A stretch of 64,000 nucleotides of DNA, taken from assembly GCF_024704725.1 (NCBI RefSeq), contig NZ_JALIQS010000003.1, forward strand, positions 62,001-126,000, given 5' to 3'. The notes under the pieces are model-generated. The model made no database searches. It was not told where the DNA came from and worked only from the letters and a program-made list of their open reading frames with translations. Shown here piece by piece: positions 29,438 through 38,004 of the stretch; position 1 is the first letter of the stretch; the number at the start of each line of letters is the position of its first letter. The translations under genes and the position numbers were made by a program. This stretch comes from Shinella sp. CPCC 101442 (GTDB lineage Bacteria > Pseudomonadota > Alphaproteobacteria > Rhizobiales > Rhizobiaceae).

Positions 29438-29857
29438 ATGCCCGTTCCCGGTATCGATGTGCCAGGCCTCGGATGCGGCCTGGCGCTTTTGCGTGAGGAC
29501 AAGGTCCTTCTCTACCGGCGCCTGCAGGCGCCGGAGGCCGGCTCGTGGAACATCGTCGGCGGCAAGGTCGACCATATGGAACGGGCAAAGGACGCCGCAC
29601 GCCGCGAGGCCGAGGAAGAATCCGGTCTCGCCATCGGCGCCGTCGATTTCCTCTGTATTTCCGAGCAGATCATCGCGGAAGAGCGACAGCACTGGCTGTC
29701 GCTCATCTATGTATGCAGGGATTTCTCAGGCGAGGCACGCGTCGTGGAGCCGGAGAAGCTGCCGGAATTCGGCTGGTTCCCGCTCGATGCCCTGCCCGCG
29801 CCGCTCTCGCGTTTTGCGGCCGATGCTGTCGAAGCACTCCGCCGACGCCAGGGCTAA
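29438..29857 (+). CDS. NUDIX hydrolase
   Basis: 139 residues. The Nudix box fits GX5EX7REUXEEXGU exactly in the segment starting GGKVDHMERAKDAARR and ending EEESGL. It cleaves a nucleoside diphosphate linked to another group; the substrate is not predictable. It begins 9 bases after rhlE and is probably co-transcribed. Its TAA stop lies inside the left arm of a long inverted repeat. Confidence 0.9.
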   Translation: MPVPGIDVPGLGCGLALLREDKVLLYRRLQAPEAGSWNIVGGKVDHMERAKDAARREAEEESGLAIGAVDFLCISEQIIAEERQHWLSLIYVCRDFSGEARVVEPEKLPEFGWFPLDALPAPLSRFAADAVEALRRRQG

Positions 29858-29959
29858 AGCAATTCTGCTGAACTCCGGCTCACCGGAATTGCTTTAGTCT
29901 AATATTTTTAGTGCATTCTCCGACGCTGAAGCGATGCCGCTTGGACTGGAAACGCTCTA
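29854..29959. repeat. Palindromic repeat mosaic between the NUDIX and TonB-receptor genes
   Basis: A perfect 12-bp inverted repeat CTAAAGCAATTC / GAATTGCTTTAG (29854-29865, 29886-29897) contains the NUDIX stop. It is followed by a second element with AAGCG-ATGC-CGCTT (29929-29942) and ending GGAAACGCTCTAG, whose final CTA is the receptor's stop (29957-29959, minus). Both texts resemble dispersed intergenic palindromes of rhizobia. The first hairpin may end transcription from either side. Confidence 0.7.
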
Positions 29960-32068
29960 GAATTTGGCGGTTGCACCGAAGATGAAGGTGCGGCCGCGGC
30001 CGTTCTTGATACCGGCGTAATTGTCCATCAGGCCGGAATTCGCCTTCATGTAATCCTTGTTGAAGACGTTCTCGACATTGAAGAACACCTTTGCGTTCTC
30101 GTTGATCTGCCAGGAGGCGTGGGCGTCGAAGAGCGTGTAGCTCGGCAGGTTGTAGGCCATGGCCTCGTTGATATAGGCCTGCTTGCTCTTGCCGGTGTAG
30201 CGCATGCGTCCGCCAACCGTCAGCGCCTCGTCGAAGAAGCGCATGCCGAGATCGAGCGTCGCGAAATCGTCCGGCAGCTTGCCGACGTCACCGACGCCGG
30301 CGGCAGCGCCTTCCGGCTGGGCGGTATCGGCGATCGTGACCGAGAAGCCGGCATAGTATTGGCCGGCATCGTAACCGCCTTCGATTTCCACGCCCTTCAT
30401 GATCGTCGTGCCATCGACATTCACCCAGCGCATCGTGCCGTCCGTGTCGAGGTCGAAGGTGATGTAGTCGCGGATGCGATTGTGGAAGTAGCCGATCTTC
30501 AGCCAGCCCTCGTCGCCACTGGTCAGGAGATCACTGCCGGTGAGATTGACACCGAGATCCACACCCCGGCTTTTTTCCGGCAACAGGTTCGGGTTGTTGT
30601 TGATCGGGTCGGACGAACCGTCGAAGCTGTGGCCACCCGGATAGAACACTTCGGAGGCCGTCGGCGGGCGCGAGGTGTGGGCGTAGGTGATGTAGGGCTG
30701 TAGCCAGTCGAACGGCCGCGCCGAAACGGTAATCTTCGGATTGAAATCGCTGCCCGAACGGGACAGCGTGTCGATCGGGCACGGATCGCCCGTCGGGGCG
30801 CAGCCGTTTGTGCCCGGCGTGTAATAGCCCGTGATGCCTTCAAGCGACCAATAGTCGTAGCGCAGGCCGCCGGTCACATCGAAGATACCACGGCTGATCG
30901 TGGCTTCGGCAAAGGTGCCGGCCTTGACGAGTGTCCCGTCCGGATTTGCGCCGCGCTTGGCATTGCCCTTGTATCTGTCCCGACTGTAGGCCGCCCCGTA
31001 ATAGAGCTTCAACTCGGTTTCGTCATTGAGATCGAAGCGCATGCGGTTGGAAATATCGAAGCCGGTCGTCGTATTGGTGCCTTTGCGGCCATCGAACGAA
31101 CTGACATTGCCGTTGGTGCCGTCGAATTCCAGGTCCGTGATGTTGAGATAGGCGTTGGCGTGCAGATCGAAGAGATCGTCGCCGGGCGTGTAGGAATATT
31201 TCGCCGTATAGGTCTGATTGTTGATGACCCAGTTGTAGCCGGAGGTGCCGGGCAGGAACTCGTTGCCATACCAGATGCCGCCAAGCTGCAGCTTGTGATC
31301 CGAATTCGGTGACAGGTTCACCTTGAAGAGGCCGGACTTCGGGTGCTGGTCGCCGCCGAAGGGGTAGATGATACCCGCGCCGTTCTCAAAAGGGCTCTTC
31401 TTGGTATCGCTGAGGGCGCCGACGACGCTCATCTCGCCCTCACCCAGGTCCGTGCGGGCAGCCCCCGCCAGGAGCCGGGAATAGTCGAAGCCGTTGGTAC
31501 CGGCACGCACGCTCGACATCACGCCGACATCCTTGCCCGAAAGCAGCACGTCATCGACATCGAGCGTGCGGAAATTGGCGGCGCCAGCCAGCGTGCCCAT
31601 GCCCTCGGCGCCGGAAACCGCACCGCGCGTGACATCGACGCCGACGAGCATGTTCTGCTCGACATAGAGGAGATTGTCGAAGGTGCCGCCGTGGCCGGAC
31701 AGGTTGCTGAAGGTCTGCGGCACGCCGTCGATCATGCTGTTGACGCGACCCATGCCCTGCATGCCGCGGATATTGACGGTGATGCCCGGCTGGTCGGCCG
31801 GCTCGCGGGTGAACGTGCCCGGCGTCGAGCGCAGCACCTGGGTCGCGTCGCCGGCGTAACGCTCCTGCACCTTGATGCGATCCGACTTGGAAACGGCTGC
31901 CGGGATATCGACGATGCTGTCACCGTTGCTGTCGCCTTCGACATTCACAGCCTGAAGCTCCGTCGCTGCCGCGTCCTGCGCCCGGGCCGGTGCGGCAAGA
32001 GCCAGAAGCGCAAGCGCCATGGCCGAGCCTGCCAGAAGCGTCGACGCGTGAAAACGATTATATTGCAT
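29957..32068 (-). CDS. TonB-dependent outer-membrane receptor, haem/haemophore-type
   Basis: 703 residues from the ATG at 32068, after GAGG. A cleavable signal peptide (MALALLALAAPARA|QDA) is followed by a plug domain (VNIRGMQGMGRVNSMIDGVP) and a beta-barrel ending in phenylalanine (TFIFGATAKF). The barrel has SRPPTASEVF and NPNLLPEKS, counterparts of the FRAP and NPNL boxes of haem receptors. Hence haem or haem-protein uptake is favoured over siderophores, but not proved. An exact IRO box over its promoter predicts iron control. No TonB, ABC or haem-storage genes adjoin it. Confidence 0.88.
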   Translation of the reverse strand: MQYNRFHASTLLAGSAMALALLALAAPARAQDAAATELQAVNVEGDSNGDSIVDIPAAVSKSDRIKVQERYAGDATQVLRSTPGTFTREPADQPGITVNIRGMQGMGRVNSMIDGVPQTFSNLSGHGGTFDNLLYVEQNMLVGVDVTRGAVSGAEGMGTLAGAANFRTLDVDDVLLSGKDVGVMSSVRAGTNGFDYSRLLAGAARTDLGEGEMSVVGALSDTKKSPFENGAGIIYPFGGDQHPKSGLFKVNLSPNSDHKLQLGGIWYGNEFLPGTSGYNWVINNQTYTAKYSYTPGDDLFDLHANAYLNITDLEFDGTNGNVSSFDGRKGTNTTTGFDISNRMRFDLNDETELKLYYGAAYSRDRYKGNAKRGANPDGTLVKAGTFAEATISRGIFDVTGGLRYDYWSLEGITGYYTPGTNGCAPTGDPCPIDTLSRSGSDFNPKITVSARPFDWLQPYITYAHTSRPPTASEVFYPGGHSFDGSSDPINNNPNLLPEKSRGVDLGVNLTGSDLLTSGDEGWLKIGYFHNRIRDYITFDLDTDGTMRWVNVDGTTIMKGVEIEGGYDAGQYYAGFSVTIADTAQPEGAAAGVGDVGKLPDDFATLDLGMRFFDEALTVGGRMRYTGKSKQAYINEAMAYNLPSYTLFDAHASWQINENAKVFFNVENVFNKDYMKANSGLMDNYAGIKNGRGRTFIFGATAKF

Positions 32069-32117
32069 GGGAACCTCATCGGACTTCACGCCGCGCGCAG
32101 GCACGCGGAACCGTCCG

Positions 32118-32146
32118 GTAATGGACAACATGATAAATAAAGTCAA
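32118..32146 (-). promoter_or_regulatory. Iron-regulated promoter of the TonB receptor (IRO box)
   Basis: Minus strand: -35 TTGACT (32141-32146), 17-base spacer, -10 CATTAC (32118-32123). TGA-TTTATTTA-type N9-TCA fits the RirA operator TGA-N9-TCA at 32131-32145 and shares its TGA with the -35, the same geometry as at the suf promoter. The expected start is about 45 bases before the ATG. Confidence 0.65.
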
Positions 32147-32171
32147 GTTTGATCGCGGAGAATTCCCGGCT

Positions 32172-32492
32172 CTATTTGGCCCTCAACGCCGCCTCATAGG
32201 CGCGCCGCACCCACACCGCCATCTCATCCGGATCGTCGAAAGCGGCTTCTGGAACGGACCAGTAGGGCATCTTCACCGGCTTGCCGCTCTGCTTGCCGTC
32301 ATAGGCCCATTGCCGGCTGCCGGCAGCCTCGAAATCCGGCGCGCTGCGGGCGTCCGCCTTGAGCAGGATTTCGCCCTGCACCTCCAGCGCGAGGATGCGC
32401 CCTTCGTGATAGATCCCCTTGCCGCCGAACATGCGCTTGATCGTGACCGGCCCCAGCGCCTGGAACATTTCCTCGATCCCGTCCCGATCCAT
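32172..32492 (-). CDS. TfoX N-terminal-domain protein
   Basis: 106 residues, essentially only the TfoX_N domain; the motif TIKRMFGGKGIYHEGRILAL is typical. In gammaproteobacteria TfoX/Sxy activates competence, but stand-alone TfoX_N proteins in alphaproteobacteria have no known role. It sits 3 bases after the molybdenum-cofactor gene upstream and before the IRO-controlled receptor, so may be the last gene of the molybdenum cluster transcript. Confidence 0.87.
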   Translation of the reverse strand: MDRDGIEEMFQALGPVTIKRMFGGKGIYHEGRILALEVQGEILLKADARSAPDFEAAGSRQWAYDGKQSGKPVKMPYWSVPEAAFDDPDEMAVWVRRAYEAALRAK

Positions 32493-32495
32493 GCC

Positions 32496-34106
32496 CTACC
32501 CTTTCAGAACGCCGCCCGCGGCAAGCACCGCCTCCGGCGTATCGACATCGACATGCGCCGCCGCGCCGATCTCCACATCCACGACATCGAGCCCGACGCT
32601 TTCCACGATATGCCGCGCCCCGACATCACCTTCAAGCTGGAGGATCGCTGAAAATGTACTCCGCGGCAGGATGACGGGATTGCCCCGCTTGCCACCGGAG
32701 ACCGCGCGCACCACCACCTGGCCACCCGATGCCACGAAAGCTTCCAGCAGCCTGCGCACATCCGCGCCGGTGACATGCGGCATATCGGCCAGCATCACCG
32801 CGACACCGTCGCAGCCGGGACCGAGCGCGGAAACGCCTGCACGCAGCGACGTCGACATGCCTTGCGCGTGATCCGGGTTGCGAATGATATCAACCGCGAG
32901 GCCGGCCAGTTCCGCCTCGATTTCGTCCGCGCGATGCCCCGTCACGACCAGCACGCGCGCTGGCCTTGCGGCAAGCGCCGCCTCCACCGAGCGCCGCACC
33001 AGCGCCTGGCCATCGAAGGCGGCGAGCAGCTTGTGGCTGCCGTTCATGCGGCTGGCGCGACCGGCCGCCAGCACGAGGGCAGCGACCGAAAGCGACCGCT
33101 CCGGCGCGCGCAGGTCGCGCGGCTGCGGACGGCTCGGGATTTCCTTCAACAAGCCTCCGACACCCATGCCGGTAATCTCCTCAGGCCCGGGCTTTTCACC
33201 GGCGAAAATGCGGGCGAGAACCCAATCGAAACCGTTCTCCTTGGGGCTGCGCGCGCAACCCGGAGCGCCGATAACCGGCGCGGTGCCGACGCGGCCGAGA
33301 ACCAGCAAGTTACCCGGATCGACCGGCATGCCGACATGCTCGACCACGCCGCCCGCCGCACGGATGGCTGCGGGGATGACATCGTTCGCGTCGGTCACCG
33401 CGGAGGCGCCGAAGACAAGAACGAGATCGTTTTCCTTCGCCGTTTCCACAATGGCCGCAGCCAGTTCCGACGTGCGATGCGGCACACGCCTCTCATTCGT
33501 TAGCCGGCTACCGGACGCGTGCAGCCGTTGCTCGACGAGCCGCCGTGTCTTGTCCATGACCGACGTCTTGAGCGTAGGCAGCTCCGTCGCAACGAGGCCG
33601 ACGCGATGCGCGACGAAGGGTTTGACCTCCAGCGCCCGGCTCGAGGCCATCACCGCCGCGGCCTTTCGGACGAGGTTATCAGGCACCGCGAGCGGAATGA
33701 TCTTGATCGTCGCCACCATGTCGCCGGCGGTGACGCTTGCATGATCCGGCAGGGTGGCGATGGTGATCGAAGGATCGACCCGGTTGAAGCGGTCGATCGC
33801 CGCCCGGTCGGCGACGAACAGGCCATTGGCTGCTGCATGCAGATTGATGCGGCCCGTGGCGGGCGGGGTGAAGGCGAGATGGTCCGGCGCAATCGCCGCC
33901 GCGATCAGCGACGCCGCCTCGTCCTCACCGATGTCCTCCGCGTCCAGCCGCACGGCTATGACGGTGTCGACGCCCTCGGCAACAAGGGCTGCGCGATCCG
34001 CCGTCGTGATCACATGGCCCTTGTGCAGCGAGAGGCCCGCAGTGCGTACGCCATGCGCCAACCGCGCCCCAACCGCGTCGTGGACGGGGACCTCGCCAAA
34101 GATCAT
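32496..34106 (-). CDS. Molybdopterin-binding domain fused to MobA/MocA-like nucleotidyltransferase
   Basis: 536 residues. The N-terminal part (about 1-330) resembles the MoeA/MoaB cofactor-binding fold (VLVFGASAVTDANDVIPAAI and the GxP-type loop GAPGCARSPKENGFD). The C-terminal 200 residues are a MocA-type transferase with VLAAGRASRMNGSHKLL and a DMPHV metal motif. Such fusions are thought to make molybdopterin cytosine dinucleotide, the cofactor of CO-dehydrogenase/xanthine-dehydrogenase-type enzymes. Its ATG overlaps the stop of the XdhC gene (ATGA), fitting the maturation module. Confidence 0.85.
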   Translation of the reverse strand: MIFGEVPVHDAVGARLAHGVRTAGLSLHKGHVITTADRAALVAEGVDTVIAVRLDAEDIGEDEAASLIAAAIAPDHLAFTPPATGRINLHAAANGLFVADRAAIDRFNRVDPSITIATLPDHASVTAGDMVATIKIIPLAVPDNLVRKAAAVMASSRALEVKPFVAHRVGLVATELPTLKTSVMDKTRRLVEQRLHASGSRLTNERRVPHRTSELAAAIVETAKENDLVLVFGASAVTDANDVIPAAIRAAGGVVEHVGMPVDPGNLLVLGRVGTAPVIGAPGCARSPKENGFDWVLARIFAGEKPGPEEITGMGVGGLLKEIPSRPQPRDLRAPERSLSVAALVLAAGRASRMNGSHKLLAAFDGQALVRRSVEAALAARPARVLVVTGHRADEIEAELAGLAVDIIRNPDHAQGMSTSLRAGVSALGPGCDGVAVMLADMPHVTGADVRRLLEAFVASGGQVVVRAVSGGKRGNPVILPRSTFSAILQLEGDVGARHIVESVGLDVVDVEIGAAAHVDVDTPEAVLAAGGVLKG

Positions 34107-34801
34107 GATGCGTCCCCGCGCAGAGGCCGGCGGCGTAAAGATGCGATGATATCGGCGAGAATGGCGACGGCGATCTCGGCCGGGCTTGCGGCACCGATAT
34201 CAAGGCCGATGGGCGCGGAAATGCGGGCGATTTCGGCCTCGTCATGGCCAAGAGCCGTCAGGCGCTCGACGCGCCTGGCGTGCGTTTTCCGGCTGCCGAG
34301 CGCACCGACATAGAAGCAACCGGTCGCGAGCGCCCGCGACAGCGGAAAATCGTCGATCTTCGGATCATGCGTCACGGCAACGAGTGCGGTATAGGCATCG
34401 AGCGGGCGTGTTGCCAGCACATCCTCGGGCCAGTCCGCGACGAGATCGATGCCGGTAAAACGCTCCTCCGTGGCGAAGGCCGTGCGCGGATCGATGATGG
34501 TGATATCGAAGCCCGCGACGACGGCCATCTTCGCCAGCGCCTGGCTGATATGGACCGCGCCGATGACGACGATGCGGGCGGGCGGCAGGTGGACGTTGAG
34601 GAAGAAGCTTCGCTCCTCGGCCTCCACCAGCCCGGATTTCCCCGAACGGAAAGCGCTTGCGAGCGCGTCGCCAAGTGGTCCGGCCACCGGGTCGCCTTCA
34701 CGGATAACCCGGTCGCGCCCGTCGCCGAGATCCGTCAGATGAATGACGGCGCGCCGCGCTGCGCGCTCCGTGTTCAGTTTGCGCAGGAGAAACGGATCCA
34801 T
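34103..34801 (-). CDS. XdhC-family protein, C-terminal (Rossmann) type
   Basis: 232 residues with the XdhC_C Rossmann domain: ARIVVIGAVHISQALAKMA binds a dinucleotide or cofactor, and YVGALGSRKTHARRVERL is the family signature. XdhC inserts sulfurated molybdenum cofactor into xanthine-dehydrogenase-family enzymes. The XdhC/CoxI N-terminal domain is missing here and encoded by the gene directly upstream, whose stop overlaps this ATG (TGATG). Together they equal one full XdhC. Confidence 0.88.
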   Translation of the reverse strand: MDPFLLRKLNTERAARRAVIHLTDLGDGRDRVIREGDPVAGPLGDALASAFRSGKSGLVEAEERSFFLNVHLPPARIVVIGAVHISQALAKMAVVAGFDITIIDPRTAFATEERFTGIDLVADWPEDVLATRPLDAYTALVAVTHDPKIDDFPLSRALATGCFYVGALGSRKTHARRVERLTALGHDEAEIARISAPIGLDIGAASPAEIAVAILADIIASLRRRPLRGDAS

Positions 34802-35127
34802 CAGCCGACGCGCTCCACATAGACCCGGATACGCCCGCCGCAGGACAGGCCGACGCGCCAGGCGGTCTCGTCCGCGACGCCGAATTCCAGCATCCTCGGC
34901 TCACCGTCGCCGATGACCTCCATCGCCTCGCCGATGACCGCTCCCTCCACACAACCGCCGGAGACCGAGCCGTGGAAATGCCCCTCCCCGTCGATCACCA
35001 GATGGCTGCCGACAGGACGCGGCGCCGAACCCCAGGTCTCGATCACGGTGGCGAGCGCTACCATGCGCCCGTCGTCCATCCAGCGTTCCGCGATGGCCAG
35101 CGGGTCGAGCGTTTCATTCACGTCCAT
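34801..35127 (-). CDS. XdhC/CoxI N-terminal-domain protein
   Basis: 108 residues. The pattern ATVIETWGSAPRPVGSHLVI ... SVSGGCVEGAV ... LSCGGRIRVYVE is the XdhC_CoxI domain with its conserved cysteines. It is the missing half of the downstream XdhC_C protein. GAGGAGGG precedes the ATG. It begins 10 bases after the VWA gene. Confidence 0.88.
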   Translation of the reverse strand: MDVNETLDPLAIAERWMDDGRMVALATVIETWGSAPRPVGSHLVIDGEGHFHGSVSGGCVEGAVIGEAMEVIGDGEPRMLEFGVADETAWRVGLSCGGRIRVYVERVG

Positions 35128-35137
35128 CTTTCCCTCC

Positions 35138-36379
35138 TCATGCCGCCGGCAGAACGCGCCGCGGATCGCCGGCACGGCTCGGCGCGGCACTGGAGAGCGC
35201 CGCCACCAGTTCGGCCATCGACTCCAGATTGTGCACCGGGCGCAATTCATCGACATGCGGCAGCATGGCCCGCACACCCCGCGCCCGCGCCTCGAAACCT
35301 TCGAAGCGCAGCAGCGGATTGAGCCAGACCAGCCGTCGGCACGAACGGTGCAGGCGGTCCATCTCCTTTTCGAGGAGCTCTATGCCCTCGCGCTCCAGCC
35401 CGTCCGTGATGAGCAGCACGATGGCGCCCTGCCCCAGCACCCGGCGCGACCAGAGACGGTTGAATTCCTTCAGCGTCTCGCCGATGCGCGTTCCGCCGGA
35501 CCAGTCGCTGACCGTCTGGCTGCACGCCTCCACCGCAAGATCCGGATCCCGATTGCGCATCGGGCGCGTGACATTCGTCAGCCGCGTGCCGAACAGGAAG
35601 GCGTGCACACGCCTGTGGCTTTCGCCGAGCGCATGCAGGAAATGCAGGAAGATGCGCGTGTACTGGCTCATAGAGCCCGAGATATCGGCGAGCACGACGA
35701 GCGGCGGATGCACCGTCTTCGGCTCCCGGTGGCGCGGCAGGATGAGCGTGCCGCCCGTGCGCATGGCATGGCGCATCGTGGCGCGCGCATCGATGGCAAC
35801 CGCCCTGTTGGATGGGCGGAAGCGGCGCGTACGCACCTCGTCCATAGGCAGGACGAGGCGGGAAATGGCGCGTTTGGCGGCGGCAAGCTCGGCGGCGGAC
35901 ATCTGGGCGAAGTCGGTGCGGCGCAAGACCTCGCTGCCCGAGGCCGTCAGGCGCGAATCGATCTCGATATCCGGCTCGTCGCGCTGGCGCTTCTCATTTT
36001 CGCGCCCGCCGAACAGCGCGTCGGAGACGCGCGTTTCGCCCGCCTTGCGCTTTTCCCGCTCCTCATGGCGCGCCACGACCGGCGACATCAGCGCGATCAT
36101 CTTGCCCACGAGGTCGCGCGAACGCCAGAACAGGCGGAAAGCCTCGTCGAACACGGCGTCGTATTCGTGGCGCTTGACGAGCGTCGCATGGAGCGCCGTG
36201 TAGAATTCCTCGCGCTCGCCGATGCCGATGGCCCGTACCGCCTCGATCGCGTCGGTGACGGCAGCAGGGCCGAGCCTTAGGCCTGCCTTGCGCAGCACCC
36301 GGGCAAAAAACACGATGTTATCGGCAAGCCGCCCGTCCGTAGCGGTGCCCAGAATCTCGTTTTTCGCCCAAACCGCCAT
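35138..36379 (-). CDS. VWA-domain protein, CoxE-like
   Basis: 413 residues. The N-terminal 200 residues are a helical region of the CoxE/YehP type; the C-terminal half is a von Willebrand A domain with a complete MIDAS motif, DISGSMSQY. CoxE partners the MoxR-type ATPase CoxD in building the active site of molybdenum hydroxylases. It starts 3 bases after the MoxR gene. An acidic/basic linker (about 120-150) separates the two halves. Confidence 0.9.
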   Translation of the reverse strand: MAVWAKNEILGTATDGRLADNIVFFARVLRKAGLRLGPAAVTDAIEAVRAIGIGEREEFYTALHATLVKRHEYDAVFDEAFRLFWRSRDLVGKMIALMSPVVARHEEREKRKAGETRVSDALFGGRENEKRQRDEPDIEIDSRLTASGSEVLRRTDFAQMSAAELAAAKRAISRLVLPMDEVRTRRFRPSNRAVAIDARATMRHAMRTGGTLILPRHREPKTVHPPLVVLADISGSMSQYTRIFLHFLHALGESHRRVHAFLFGTRLTNVTRPMRNRDPDLAVEACSQTVSDWSGGTRIGETLKEFNRLWSRRVLGQGAIVLLITDGLEREGIELLEKEMDRLHRSCRRLVWLNPLLRFEGFEARARGVRAMLPHVDELRPVHNLESMAELVAALSSAAPSRAGDPRRVLPAA

Positions 36380-36382
36380 CCT

Positions 36383-37309
36383 TCAGCCCGTCGCCGCCAG
36401 GCCGGCTTTCACGTCGTCGAGCAGCTTGCTCCCTTCGGCCCCGTCGATGCGCGCGATATCGTCCTGGTATTTGAGCAACGTGCCAAGCGTGTCGGAGACG
36501 GTTTCGGGGTCGAGCGCCATGCGGTCGAGTTCGGTCAGCGCCGTCGCCCAGTCGATGGTTTCGGCGACACCGGGGTTTTTGAAGAGATCGAGCGCGCGCA
36601 GTTTCTGCACATAGGCGACGACCTGCCGCGACAGCGTCTCGTTGCAACCGGGCACCTTGCGGCGGATGATCTCCAGTTCCTGCGCAGCCTCCGGATAGTC
36701 CACCCAGTGATAGAGGCAGCGGCGCTTGAGCGCGTCATGCACTTCGCGAGTGCGGTTCGTGGTGATGATGACGATGGGCGGTTCGGCAGCGCGGATGGTG
36801 CCAAGCTCCGGCACCGTCACCTGGAAATCGGACAAGACCTCCAGGAGGAAGGCCTCGAAGGCCTCGTCCGTACGGTCCAGTTCGTCGATCAGGAAAATCG
36901 GAGCGCGACCATCCGGCGAGGAAAGCGCCTGCAACACCGGGCGGCGGATGAGATAGCGCTCGGAGAAGATATCGGCCTCGATACGGCTGCGGTCCGTCGT
37001 TCCCGAGGCTTCGGCGAGACGGATTTCCAACATCTGCGCCGGATAGTTCCACTCGTAGACGGCGGAGGAAATGTCGAGGCCCTCGTAACATTGCAGGCGG
37101 ATCAACGGCCGGTCGAGCGCTGCCGACAGGACCTTGGCGATCTCCGTCTTGCCGACGCCCGCTTCCCCCTCGAGAAAGAGCGGCCGTTTCATGCGCAATG
37201 ACAGGAAGAGCACCGTCGCGAGCGAACGCCCGGCCAGATAATTACCCGATGCCAACATGTCGACGGTTTCGTCGATCGATTGCGGGATGTGTCCACGCTG
37301 ATAGGGCAC
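36383..37309 (-). CDS. MoxR-family AAA+ ATPase, CoxD-like
   Basis: 308 residues with GTG start after GGAGGAG. Walker A is GEAGVGKTEIAKVL, Walker B FLIDELDRTDEAFEAFLLE, sensor 1 IITTNRTRE. MoxR ATPases act with VWA proteins as metal-centre chaperones. First gene of the five- or six-gene module running to the TfoX-like gene. No CoxS/M/L or xdhA/B subunit lies next to it. Confidence 0.92.
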   Translation of the reverse strand: MPYQRGHIPQSIDETVDMLASGNYLAGRSLATVLFLSLRMKRPLFLEGEAGVGKTEIAKVLSAALDRPLIRLQCYEGLDISSAVYEWNYPAQMLEIRLAEASGTTDRSRIEADIFSERYLIRRPVLQALSSPDGRAPIFLIDELDRTDEAFEAFLLEVLSDFQVTVPELGTIRAAEPPIVIITTNRTREVHDALKRRCLYHWVDYPEAAQELEIIRRKVPGCNETLSRQVVAYVQKLRALDLFKNPGVAETIDWATALTELDRMALDPETVSDTLGTLLKYQDDIARIDGAEGSKLLDDVKAGLAATG

Positions 37310-37336
37310 GCAACTCCTCCACTCCGGAGGGTGAGA

Positions 37337-37849
37337 CTATAGCGTGCGGTAGCCCCGGTCCATATAGAGAAGCGCCGGTTTGTGCTCTCCGACGGAAACG
37401 CCCTTCACCTCGCCGATCAGCATCATGTGGGTCGCCATGACCTTGAGCTCGATGAGCCGGCAATCGAAAGAGGCAAGCGTGCCTTTCAGCACCGGTGCAC
37501 CTGTCACCAGCTCCTGCCAGTCGCCCATCGCAAAACGTTCTTCGGCGGAAAGCGCGGGATCGCGGCCGGAAAAGGCATTGGCGAGATGCATCTGGTTGGC
37601 GGCAAGCGTGTTGAGAGCGAAGTTGCCGCTTTTGGAGAAAATCGCGTTCTTCGGGTTGGACGCGTTGACGCAGGCAAGCACCATGGCCGGGCTGTCCGAG
37701 ACCGAGCAGGCGGCGGTGATGGTCACGCCGCGTTTCTCACCCTCGTGAGCCGTCGTCACGATCTGCACATGGCCGGCATACCGGCTCATCGCATCGCGGT
37801 AGAGCGACGCATCCAGCATCAACCTGTCCAACACGGCATTCTCCTTCAT
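37337..37849 (-). CDS. Flavin reductase-like protein
   Basis: About 170 residues, flavin reductase domain (HpaC/RutF type): SRYAGHVQIVTTAHEGEKRG, TITAACSVSDSPAMVLACV and the GDWQELVTGAPVL block. It supplies reduced FMN/FAD to a partner mono-oxygenase, which is not found nearby. The start is uncertain: ATG at 37849 has no site upstream, whereas AAGGAG just inside the gene would suit a GTG at 37834. Starts 27 bases downstream of nothing co-directional, so probably its own transcript. Confidence 0.88.
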   Translation of the reverse strand: MKENAVLDRLMLDASLYRDAMSRYAGHVQIVTTAHEGEKRGVTITAACSVSDSPAMVLACVNASNPKNAIFSKSGNFALNTLAANQMHLANAFSGRDPALSAEERFAMGDWQELVTGAPVLKGTLASFDCRLIELKVMATHMMLIGEVKGVSVGEHKPALLYMDRGYRTL

Positions 37850-38004
37850 CACAGGTGATACATGGCGAAAGTGAAGAAAAATGTAACCCCTGATGTCGAA
37901 TTTTCCTGTCCTGTCAGAGACAAGAGGCGAAAGCTGTCCATATTTCCCTTTGACCTGTGAAATCCCGACCGTACAAAGGGGCCATCGCGACCGATGGATT
38001 GAGA

